Positions 12,801 through 22,388 of a stretch of DNA of 64,000 bases are shown in pieces (the stretch's first letter is position 1; the number at the start of each line of letters is the position of its first letter). The stretch spans positions 372,001 to 436,000 of the forward strand of contig JBANAY010000001.1 in the NCBI GenBank assembly GCA_037952775.1, given 5' to 3'. Source of the DNA: Clonostachys chloroleuca. Its lineage: Eukaryota; Ascomycota; Sordariomycetes; Hypocreales; Bionectriaceae. The notes beneath the pieces are model-generated. The model searched no databases. It was not told where the DNA came from and saw only the letters and a program-made list of their open reading frames with translations. The position numbers were made by a program, and so were the translations under genes.

Positions 12801-15800
12801 TCAACATGCTTCACTTGCGGAGATCCAGCACGAGCTGGGCTTTGGATCCCAGCAACTTTTCAACACGGCCATTACAGTAAGAGAAGGCACCAGTTCGAAG
12901 AACAGAAATGTGGGTGTGGTTGAGTTTCAAGAGGTCCATAGTGACGATCCGCACGAGGTAAGCTTACAAGCCGTATATTTAGGGATCTCTCTAATTGGTC
13001 TAATTAAATTCTAGTTCGATGTTATTCTCGGCGCAAGTCTATATGGGGCAGACACAGCGGTTGGCATCAGCTATCAGACGTCATGCCTCGGGGCGGCCGA
13101 TGCTGAAGAGTTGTGCAGTATTCTCGTCAAAGCCATTGACTTTATACAAAGCAGCGATACATTTGCAGAGCCTCATTCTAGTACTTCGACAGCTAATAAC
13201 ATGAAACTCCCATCAACAGACCGAGTTGGCGCTACAGCTGGAGATAAAATAGCGGAATCGCAACCATTACACGGAGCGTTCTTCGAGTATACTACCGGTG
13301 TCGATGAAGACTCTGCGATGAATCACTGGAAGAACAAATTTAAAGACTTCCGCGGGCAGACCTTCCCAGTGATTCACCCATCTAGCAAAGTGCATCGTCA
13401 CCGCAGAGAATCTCACACACACTTCGTTGACAACTTGGCCCGGAACAGTTTAGTTTCGCCTACAGCCGTGATCCAGACAGCCTGGTCAATTCTGACCTCT
13501 AAGCTTACCGCCAGCAGTGAGGTTGTCTTTGGCGTTTTACGTCACGACCGCATGGCTGCGGCAAGTGGCGTTGCTGCTGTAACTGTTCCAGTTGGAGTGG
13601 CTATAAACTGGGAACTCACCGTGGCAGATATATTGGAAGGTCTGGAACGACAAACAAAGGAGACCCTCCCTTTCGAACGTGTCGGACTAAATCTTATCCG
13701 TCAAGCGTCTGTTGAGGCTGAGGAATGTTGCCATTTCCAGACTCTTCTGGTGATGCATGACTCAGCTAACGGAGCCCCTGCAGTCGTGTACAACAAACCC
13801 AGGGGATATCCTTTGGAAGTGGAGTTTAAGCCGCAAGGTTCAGGGCTAATCATTAAATCCAGCTTCAATCCAGAAGCACTACAGTCTGTGGAAGTGCGTC
13901 GGGTAGCTCATCAGCTCGAGCACATCCTGAGACAGCTTTGCAATGCGGACAATGATACCAAGGTCTTACGGCAAGTGGCAGCCGTTGGCCAAAATGACCT
14001 TCAAAGCATTTGGGAATGGAATTCCGTGGTACCAGAGGCTGTCGACCGCTGTGTTCATGACCAGATTTCCTCTTCGGCTCATCGTCAGCCAACGGCAACT
14101 GCTGTTCATGCTTGGGATGGTCAACTGACCTACACGCAGCTTGATGCGCTCTCTAATCAACTCGCTCGCTACCTGGTCAGAGTGGGTGTGAAGCCCGGTG
14201 CCATAGTGCCCCTATGTTTTGAAAAATCGCTGTGGACTTCAGTCGCTATGCTAGCAGTGATGAAAGCAGGCGGAGCGTCTGTGGCTATAGATATAACACA
14301 GCCCGAGGCACGGCTCAAAACGATTGTGGATCAGGTGAAGCCTGTTGTCATTCTGTCATCAACAAAGAATAAGGATCTATCCTATGCGCTAGGTGCCTGC
14401 GAGGTGGTGCTTGTGAGCGGGGATGATCTAGCCAAGTTACCATCTGGCCCCTCAACTCTGGAGCTACCAACGATCAGCTCTGACAGCACCTTGTATATTG
14501 TGTTCACCTCCGGCAGCACTGGTACGCCAAAGGGAGTTATCTATACGCACAAGAACTTTAGTAGCGCTATCAGGTATCAGCAGGAGCCACTTAGAGTCAC
14601 CTCAAGTTGCAGAGTATTTGACTTTGCATCGTATGCGTTCGATATAGCTTGGTGCAACTTTATCCACACTATGGTTGCTGGTGGCTGCCTATGTGTCCCA
14701 TCCGAGGATGATCGGAAGCAAAACATCACCGGTTCAATGGCCAGGCTCGGCGTGACATATGCTCACTTGACCCCTACAGTCGCTCGTATGGTTAACGTCG
14801 ATGAAGTTCCCGGCTTAGACACAATGTGCTACAGTGGCGAGGCTCTTCACATGGCAGACCTTCCCAAAGAACGAGAATTGAAGAGCCTTGTTAATGTATA
14901 TGGGCCTGCAGAAACGAATATTGTGACCACTGAATCAGTAGATCCATGCAATATTACAGAGCCAAGCATTGGCAAGGGCGCCGGGGCGAATACTTGGGTT
15001 GTAGATCCAGACAATCCTGATCAACTAAGCGTGATAGGCGCAGTGGGCGAGCTTTGGCTAGAAGGCCCTCTAGTCGGACAGGGATACCTGAACGATGCTG
15101 AGAGAACTGCCAAGGCCTTTGTTGAGAACCCTGCTTGGCTCATGCGTGGTAACGGGCCTCGTTGCTCTGGAAGAGAAGGCCGTCTCTACAAAACTGGCGA
15201 TCTTGTACGCTACAATCCGGATGGGTCTTTGGCATTCATTGGCAGAAAAGACACTCAGGTGAAGATACGTGGGCAGCGTGTTGAGCTCGACGAAATAGAA
15301 CTTCACGTTAAGAACACGTTGGAACACGACGATACGGTCAGCCAGACTCAAGTTGTGGCAGAAGTTATCACTATACCAGAAACCTGTAGCCAAACTCTTG
15401 TTGCTTTCGTCTGCATGACAACAGCCAACGCCGAGCCTATGGACGAGCAATCATGCAACCAAGCTGTTTGGCGAGCAACCGTTGGTATCGAAGAGAGGCT
15501 GGCCAGCAGAGTTCCGATATACATGATCCCCACAGCATACGTCCCAATGAGAGCTATTCCGATGACTGCTACGGGTAAAACGGACCGGCGACGACTGAGG
15601 GAGCTCGGATTGGAACTAAGCCAACGACAACAACTCACGACTGTGGGCTTCACTCGCGAATCCGTGTTACCAGTGGAGACGGAGATGGAACGCAAACTTC
15701 AACAGCTATGGGCAGACGTATTGAGTATTAATGCCGACAGCATCAGTGCAGATGACAGCTTCTTACGTATTGGCGGTGACTCTATTGGGGTCATGAAGCT

Positions 15801-18800
15801 GGTTGCTGCTGCTCGTCGGCAGAGCCTCTCACTTTCAGTCGCCGACGTATTTCGACATCCTAGACTTAGGGAGCTAGCAAAGCAAATGGAGCGAGACGAT
15901 CCCGTTATACAAGAAAACATTGCACCCTTTTCTCTTTTGAAAGCAGGAACCGTGGAAAGCAAGGTACATGCTGACGTTGCCGGCCTCTGTCGTGTCAGTG
16001 TCCACGAGGTAGAAGATGTGCTTCCGTGCACTCCGCTCCAGGAAGGCCTGCTTGCCCTCACAGCCAGGCGTCCAGGCGATTATGTAGCCGTTGTGGTGCT
16101 CGAACTTCAAGAGAATGTTGACCTTGGTTTGTTCCGTCAGTCGTGGCAGCAAGTCGTTGCAGCTACGCCCATATTACGAACACGGATAGTAGACCTGCCT
16201 GGACAGGGTTTCGTACAAGCTGTTTTGCGTGAGCAAGCGGACTTTGCACTCATAGACAATCTCGATTCTTACCTCGGCCAAAATGTCGGACAATATATGG
16301 GTGTTGGGACTCGCCTTTGCCAGCTAGCTATCGCCAACGGTCAGGATGACGGACGCCGCCATTTCATCTTGACCATTCATCATGCTTTATATGATGGCTG
16401 GTCGTTGAAACTCATATTCCAGGCCGTGCAAGATTTATACATGAGGGCTCCTATGCCGTCTATGATTCCATTTGCATCAATGATGAAATACATGGCTGGT
16501 ATTGACCAGGAATCGGCCATGGCATACTGGAAGGAAGAATTCCTGGAATCAGGGGCTTCTCAATTCCCGGTGTTACCTTCCGCAACTTACCACCCTCGCT
16601 CCGTCAGTCAACTATCATTAGCCATTAAAGATGTCGAATGGGCGGGCAGTGACTTTACCGCCTCCAATCTCATACGCACAGCTTGGTCGATCCTGGTGGC
16701 CAGCTATACCGGCGATGCTGATGTTGTCTTCGGCGCGGTTGTCACAGGGCGCCAAGCTTCAGTTTCGGGCATCGAGCATATCGTAGGCCCTACAATTGCT
16801 ACCGTACCGGTCCGAGTGTCTGTTAACCGGCAAGCGGCTCTGGGAAAAATACTCGATTCCGTGCAAACAAAGGCTGTAAATATGATTCCGTTTGAGCAGA
16901 CTGGTTTGCAACGAATTCGTCAGGCTAGCCTAGAAGCCGAGGAAGCCTGCCGCTTCCAGACTCTACTAGTAGTGCAGCCAAGAGGCGATGATCATGATTT
17001 CGGAGACGGCCATCTTTTCCAACAGCATAGCTCCTCGGCCAACACAGATGGAGAGCCGGGCTACAATGCATTACTTACTTATGCACTCGTTCTGGAGTGC
17101 CACTTAAGTACGAATGGGATGTCGCTACATGTTGGCTATGATCCGCATGTTCTGGATGACGAGCACGTACGTCAAATTGCCAAACAATTCGATCATATTC
17201 TCCATCAAGTGTGCCTAAAGGAGAGTCAAGCCAAAAACCTTGGCGAAATCTCAACAATTAGTGATGAGGATCTCAACCAAATCTGGAAGTGGAATGCGGA
17301 TGCCCTCCAAGCAGTCGAGACTCCTGCTCATGAGCTATTCGCCAAGTTAGCACTTCACCAGCCAGGTGCATCCGCTGTATGCGCTTGGGACGGCGATTTG
17401 ACCTATGGGCAACTTGATGATTTGTCGACACGCTTAGCACATTATCTCATTGAACGAGGTATAGGGCCAAACACGACGGTTCCGCTATGCTTTGAGGAAT
17501 CTATGTGGACTTCTGTAGCGATGATGGCTGTGATGCGAACAGGCGCGACATCTGTTGCTGTTGATGTCTCTCAGCCTGAGGAACGTCTTCATACAATCAT
17601 ACAGCAGGTTTCACCTACAACAATTCTAGCATCGGAAATGAACGGGGGCTTAGCAGCTAAGCTTGGTCAAGACAAATGCCCTATCGTCGTGGTGAGCGAC
17701 AAGACAATGCCACTCTACCCTCTACGATCCCACATCACATTCCCACATATTGAACCGGCGAGCCCACTTGCTATTATTTTCACTTCCGGCAGCACGGGAA
17801 AACCCAAAGGCGTAATTTTGACCTATTCAAACGTAGCAACTGCTATGAAGCACCACACCAAAGCTTTTCACATTGGCCCAGATAGCCGCGTGTACGACTT
17901 TGCCTCTTATAGTTTTGACTTTGCCTGGTCTAACTTGTTGCTTCCGCTCTCTGTTGGCGGTTGCGTTTGCGTTCCATCCGAAGAACAGCGAAAAAATGGC
18001 CTTGGCCAGTCCATCAATGACATGGCAGCAACTTTTGTGTTCTTGACTACATCAGTTGCTCGAGTTCTTGACCCTTCACGCCTTCAATTGCTGCGTACGA
18101 TTGCTATTGGAGGTGAAGCGTCCCAAAAGGCCGACTTTGAGAGGTGGCCTGCTTCCCTTAGGCTCTTACACGTTTACGGGCCGACTGAGTGCACAGTCAT
18201 AGCAACCTGTGGTGAAATCCGAGTAGGGCAGGAGAATACCGAAAGTATTGGATGGGGGGTGGGCACCACAACCTGGGTAGTGCAACCAACAAATAACGAC
18301 TACCTATCACCTGTAGGTGCGGTAGGAGAGCTTTGGTTAGAGGGACCTCTTGTTTCGCCTGGCTATCTCAACGAACCAGAAAAGACAGCTTTGTCATTCA
18401 CCAAAAACGTGCCTTGGTTGCTACGCGGTGGTCCACGCTGCTCTGGACGCCGAGGCCATCTTTACAGGACTGGGGATCTAGTACGATACAACCCAGATGG
18501 ATCTATAGTATTCGTTGGGCGCAAAGACACCCAAGTCAAGATCAGAGGCCAACGAGTAGAACTTGCTGAGGTTGAGGACACTGTTCGGCAGACACTGATC
18601 GAAACGAGTGAATTGGCCCGCATACAAGTGGTGGCCGAGGTCATCACGCCAAAGGAAAGCTCCCATGCCACTCTAGTTGTCTTCATCTGCGAGAAAAATG
18701 ATGGCTCCCAAAGCCGGACGATACACAACATTGATATCCAAGTCACCATAGAAGGCCATCTGGCCGTGAAGTTGCCAAGATACATGATTCCAACAGCATA

Positions 18801-20502
18801 CATACCTCTCGAAACTCTCCCAATGACAGTTACTGGAAAAGCAGATCGTCGAAAACTACGGGAAATTGGCAGCTCACTGACACTGGAACAAATAACGAAG
18901 TCCAAATCATCGGAGAGACAGAATCGGTTGCCAGAAACAGATACGGAGCGATGGTTGCACAATGCTTGGGCAACAATACTTGGTCGTGATCCATCAACAA
19001 TCGCGATTGATGATCACTTCTTCCACGCAGGTGGCGATTCAATTCACTCTATGCGTTTAGTACTCTCTGCCCGCGAGCAGGGCTACGATCTGAAAGTCGT
19101 TGACATATTCCGAAACCCAATCCTTGCAGATCTAGCCCGGCATTGCGAAGAGTTACGGATGGAGACAAGAACTTCTGACCCACTACCGTTTGTGTCGCTC
19201 GATGTGGATGATGTCGATACCTTCATCACAACGAATATATCGCCTCTCATTCAAGACCACTATGCCAAAATTTCTAACATCCTTCCGGTGTCCGACTTTC
19301 AAGCTGCTTGTATCGATAGTGCATTACAACCTGATTACAGTGGTTGGTTCCATTTTTACCTAGACTTCCCAGAGTCTGTTGATACAGAGAGGTTGAGGGA
19401 TAGCTGTCTCCAACTTACCAAGCATTTCGACATTCTTCGCACCGTGTTTGTTCGATTAGACACGGGGCTACTACAAGTTGTCTTGGAAGGTCTTAACCCA
19501 TCCATAGATTTGTATGAATCACGCGATGTGGCCATTGAATCTCTGTTCCAACAAGTCTGCCTCGAGTCAATGAAACACCCTGCCGTTCTTGGGACGTCGT
19601 TTCTACGCTTCATCTTTCTGAGAGGTTCTGATAATTCTTTCCGTCTTGTTCTCCAGCTTTCGCATGCGCAATACGATGGCCTGAGTCTCCCGCAAATCAT
19701 GGCTGCATTAACCGCTTTCTACAATGGACAAACGCTCCCAAAGGCGCGCAGTTTCTCAAACTACATTGCACATGTGAAATTCCAGTCTGAGCTTGAAGAC
19801 TCCCGCAATTTCTGGCGGACTCTTTTAATTGGATCCAAGATAGCTATGTTGCCGACAAAGAGAGCGTCAGCCACATCACGCCAAGAGACTTCGAGCATTC
19901 GACTAGAAAGGTTGATGCCGGCTTTGCAACCGCGCAATGGAGCCACTCCAGCGACTATTTTCACAGCCTCGTGTGCCATCATGCTAAGCCGCATTGTTGG
20001 AGTCAACGACGTTGTGTTTGGACGCCTCGTCTCTGGACGAGCCAGTCTACCTCCTGGTCTTCAGGATCTTGTCGGGCCGTGCATAAACACCGTTCCCGTA
20101 CGAGTGCGTCTGAGTTCTCAGTTGACAATAGATGATGCCATGCTTGCTACTTTACAACAACAGATCGTCGATGCCACGCCTTATGACGCCATAAGCTTCC
20201 ATGACATCGCTCGGTATTGTACAGAGTGGGATGAAGCTGCAAGAACCTTCCAAGTAACAACTCATTTCCGAAACATTGACGAAAGTCCAGGTGCAGAAAT
20301 TGCAGGAAGTACTCAAAACTCGGGCTATTTCGACAGGAAAGACGTGCCACCTGACTTTAGAGGGATCGACATCGGTGCAGTGCCCGTGCATGGCGGCATG
20401 AACTTGGTGATAGTTGCAAACTCTAGATATTGGGACTTTGAAGCCGTCTCACAAGTTCAAGAAGTTTTATGTGGTATCTTAAGTTTACTTCCTGAGTCTT
20501 AG
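1..20502 (+). CDS. multi-modular nonribosomal peptide synthetase, 5'-partial, with three frameshifts
   Basis: Assembles a peptide by adenylating amino acids, tethering them to carrier (T) domains and condensing them. The window opens inside a C domain in frame 1. Reading with introns at 958-1009 and 12958-13014, the order is (C)-C*-A1-T1-C-A2-T2-C-A3-T3-E-C-C*-A4-T4-C-A5-T5-CT, where C* is a C-terminal half C domain. About 6,800 codons are present. All five A domains keep the TSGSTG core, [13 protein letters not shown] (one LYRTGD) and TGK motifs, and all five T domains keep GGDSI. The stop is TAG at 20500. Three one-base shifts occur: about 1535-1580 (frame 2 to 3), the C run at 3120-3124 (3 to 2) and about 5055-5085 (2 to 1). 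From 5089 on, 15 kb is open. The shifts could be real lesions or sequence errors. The start, loading module and any upstream E domain lie off the left edge. The HR-PKS in the same window suggests a lipopeptide product. Confidence 0.97.
3891..7190 (+). other. NRPS module 2: C-A2-T2
   Basis: Standard L-peptidyl module. The C domain has IHHALYDGW at about 4379 and a CTPLQEG opening motif near 4022. Its C-terminal part carries the third frameshift (about 5055-5085), placed by matching to modules 3 and 5, where a THALVVEC or TYALVLEC stretch continues in frame. A2 spans about 5300-6880 with TSGSTG near 5776; its specificity reading is D-A-M-L-I-G-A-V-I-K. T2 carries IGGDSIS near 7050. Substrate not assigned. 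Confidence 0.85.
7191..11770 (+). other. NRPS module 3: C-A3-T3-E (epimerizing)
   Basis: The C domain has IHHALYDGW at about 7661. A3 spans about 8590-10150, with TSGSTG near 9065 and specificity reading D-F-S-F-I-G-V-V-M-K. T3 has IGGDSIT near 10312. The epimerization domain (about 10470-11750) is clear: [11 protein letters not shown] near 10861, EGHGRE near 11260 and VGWFTT near 11311. All are diagnostic E-domain motifs, so the residue loaded by A3 is predicted to enter the peptide as the D-isomer. The E domain is followed immediately by the D-accepting-type C domain of module 4. Confidence 0.9.
11771..15890 (+). other. NRPS module 4: C(after E)-C*-A4-T4
   Basis: A full C domain (about 11840-13090) with opening motif YPCTAVQEG and active site NHVLMDA near 12271. 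It is interrupted by the intron 12958-13014 and sits directly after the E domain, as D-to-L C domains do. It is followed by an orphan C-lobe (about 13260-13970). That segment aligns with the second half of ordinary C domains such as module 5 (ESAMxxW, PFExxGL, FQTLLV and [19 protein letters not shown] stretches) but has no N-lobe and no HHxxxDG. A4 spans about 14030-15610, specificity reading D-I-C-L-C-S-V-I-V-K; T4 has IGGDSIG near 15769. Confidence 0.85.
15891..19150 (+). other. NRPS module 5: C-A5-T5
   Basis: Ordinary module, uninterrupted. C domain opening CTPLQEG near 16027 and IHHALYDGW near 16376. A5 spans about 17310-18870 with TSGSTG near 17782 and specificity reading D-F-S-L-A-G-V-V-I-K, close to A3, so A3 and A5 may load similar residues. 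T5 keeps AGGDSIH near 19027, a slightly divergent carrier motif, as expected for the last carrier feeding a terminal C domain. Confidence 0.87.
19151..20502 (+). other. NRPS terminal condensation-like (CT) release domain
   Basis: The protein ends in a C domain with nothing after it. Its opening motif is LPVSDFQ, and the active site SHAQYDGLS is at about 19660. This lineup is typical of fungal terminal C domains, which release the peptide, usually by macrocyclization (established for TqaA and related enzymes). No thioesterase or reductase domain follows. Cyclization is therefore the likely mode of release; intermolecular capture by an amine or alcohol is the alternative. Confidence 0.85.
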
Positions 20503-20682
20503 TGTTTATTTTTATATTTTTGTTTCCTCTTCTTTAATAAACAGATAAATTTTAAAAGCTGTTATGGTTCTTGTAGCAAAATCCCCACCGGATATGGAAC
20601 GGTTGTGAATTTCAACTTTAGATAAATAATCTTTCTATTTATCATACAAATACTACTCAAAAAATCAAAGCGGTCCATCTGA

Positions 20683-22190
20683 CTATTGCAGACCATAGAC
20701 AGTGTCCTTGTCGAAGAACACAAGAACCGCTTTACTTCCTCGGAGTGTTACGACGCCATTACATGGTATCTCCTCAATCTTAACCTCACCCTCTGCATCT
20801 CCATGCCTGAAAGATTGGCCTGCCCAGAGTACGTTGCCCGAGTCCTTCTCATCGATAGTGGGCGCTGTCAGTCGCTTCAGGTGAGGTCGAGAATGCTTAG
20901 AAGGTCCGCAAAGGGGATCTTCACGTTCACAGAGGAGTCTTCAGTCGAGTTCCCATAGTATGGCTGCATGTTGGTGAGGACGAGCTTGCTCAGCTTATCC
21001 TCATGGTAAGCTGCGTATGCTGAGAAGCGATCGGGATCCACGCCCTCGGGTACCTCGAGCGGCAGGATGCGGATCTTCGGGATGCTAAAGACCTCGGACA
21101 GGAAGAGTAGACCACCATAGCCAGGTTGGGCACGAGCTGGTCCCCATTTCTCGCTGTCACGAGGGTAGACAAAGCTGTAGGATGAGAATCCTGGGGTGTT
21201 TGTCTGGCTACCACTCTGGAGGACAAGTGTTCCACCCTGGTGGAGGTTAACCGAAGATGCGTTGAGAACGGCATATGTCAATTGGGTGTCGATGATCCAC
21301 AGCGAGTTGGTGAACATGTCAGTGACATTTGGCTTGCCGGAACAGGCCACCGAACTGAACTCGCCCATCACCCAAGGCTTTCCATGAGCGAGAGCAGCTT
21401 GAGCCGAAGGCTTGACTTGGTCGTCGGCGAAGGTGGTGATCTGGGTATGGTTCAGAAGGTTCTCAATGGTCGCCACGGCTGCACCCTCGGGACTACAGGT
21501 GTTGTAGACGTATGAGTGAAGATAGAACTGCCCGACCTGGTCCCCGTCGTCGACACCGAGGGGGATGATGTCCACAGGCCTGACATTCAGCTTGGTCTCA
21601 TCAGTCGTGGCCGACGAAGCCCACTATTGCTGTGGATCATGACCAATGGCCTCGTCGATTTCTGCCGTCCAGTTCTTCCATTGCGCGACATATTTGGCAG
21701 CCTCATAGTTCCATCTGGATTCCGGATAATGATTGGGCTCATTCCCAACTTCAAAGTAGCTTATCTTGTCATTTTGGTACTTGACTGAAGCGACAGCGAG
21801 ATCCCTGGCAATATCGAGACTATTGTTACCAAGATTCAGAATGGAGACGAAGGTTTACTTCCTCAGGAAAGTTGGACCAGCTCTCGAAGTATGCGGGTCC
21901 AACCGTTGTACGGTAGATCTCGCCCTTTGGCCCCTTGGTGACGGACCAGATCACCTCCCTCGGGATCGAAGATCAAGCTGTCCATCGCAATACCGCCTGG
22001 TCGAATGATGGGTTCAGCGCCGCGATTGGTGAGCTGACCGATGAGTTTGAGGAAGAGCTCGTTGGGCTCATCTAAGCTTCCTGCAAATTCAATCCAGAAC
22101 GCAGGCTCGATGGAGAAGGACGAGAAGGACGGGTAATGCTCGATAGAAGCGTGGTCTGGCACAGTGGGCGGCACTAGAAGTCTGGGCACT
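20683..22190 (-). pseudogene. GH79-family beta-glucuronidase-like gene, decayed
   Basis: Fragments in several minus-strand frames together cover most of a secreted fungal GH79 glycoside hydrolase. The N-terminal part (about 21960-22140) contains SIEPAFWIEF and IRPGG. A middle part contains FEVGNEPNHYPES, with the family's acid/base Glu (about 21730-21770). The C-terminal part runs 20683-21620 and ends in a reading LVFFDKDTVYGLQ. Lesions seen: a TAG stop at 21624-21626 where Trp is likely, frameshifts near 21860 and 21950, and a shift plus small deletion near 20878. The 5' end is replaced by an inverted repeat copied from the neighbouring FMO relic. This cannot encode a functional enzyme. It flanks the NRPS and probably had no role in the pathway. 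Confidence 0.85.
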
Positions 22191-22193
22191 CCA

Positions 22194-22315
22194 ACTAATA
22201 CGAATTTATACGCAAATTGGAGAATATGCACATCGTTATTCCGGTACCTTTTGACGACTTGTCCTACTTCCTTTGCGTGGTTTTTGTTAGGATTAGTTAT
22301 CAACAAAGTAGATAA
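22194..22315 (-). repeat. inverted repeat copy B (degenerate copy of 23986-24109)
   Basis: The reverse complement of this segment matches 23986-24109 almost base for base over about 110 nt. It even preserves a short membrane-protein reading frame fused to the GH79 relic. About six differences are visible, and five of them are G-to-A or C-to-T from copy A to copy B. The exon fragment of the FMO tail has therefore been copied in inverted orientation next to the GH79 relic. Confidence 0.9.
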
Positions 22316-22388
22316 AAAGATAAGGTAGGTTATCTAGGTTAGATATAAATGACCGCTTTATAATTCTCTCAATACTGATTAGAAACCA

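Noticed and set aside
18462..18962. 166-codon minus-strand ORF inside A5
   Set aside because: Antisense shadow of a conserved A-domain region.
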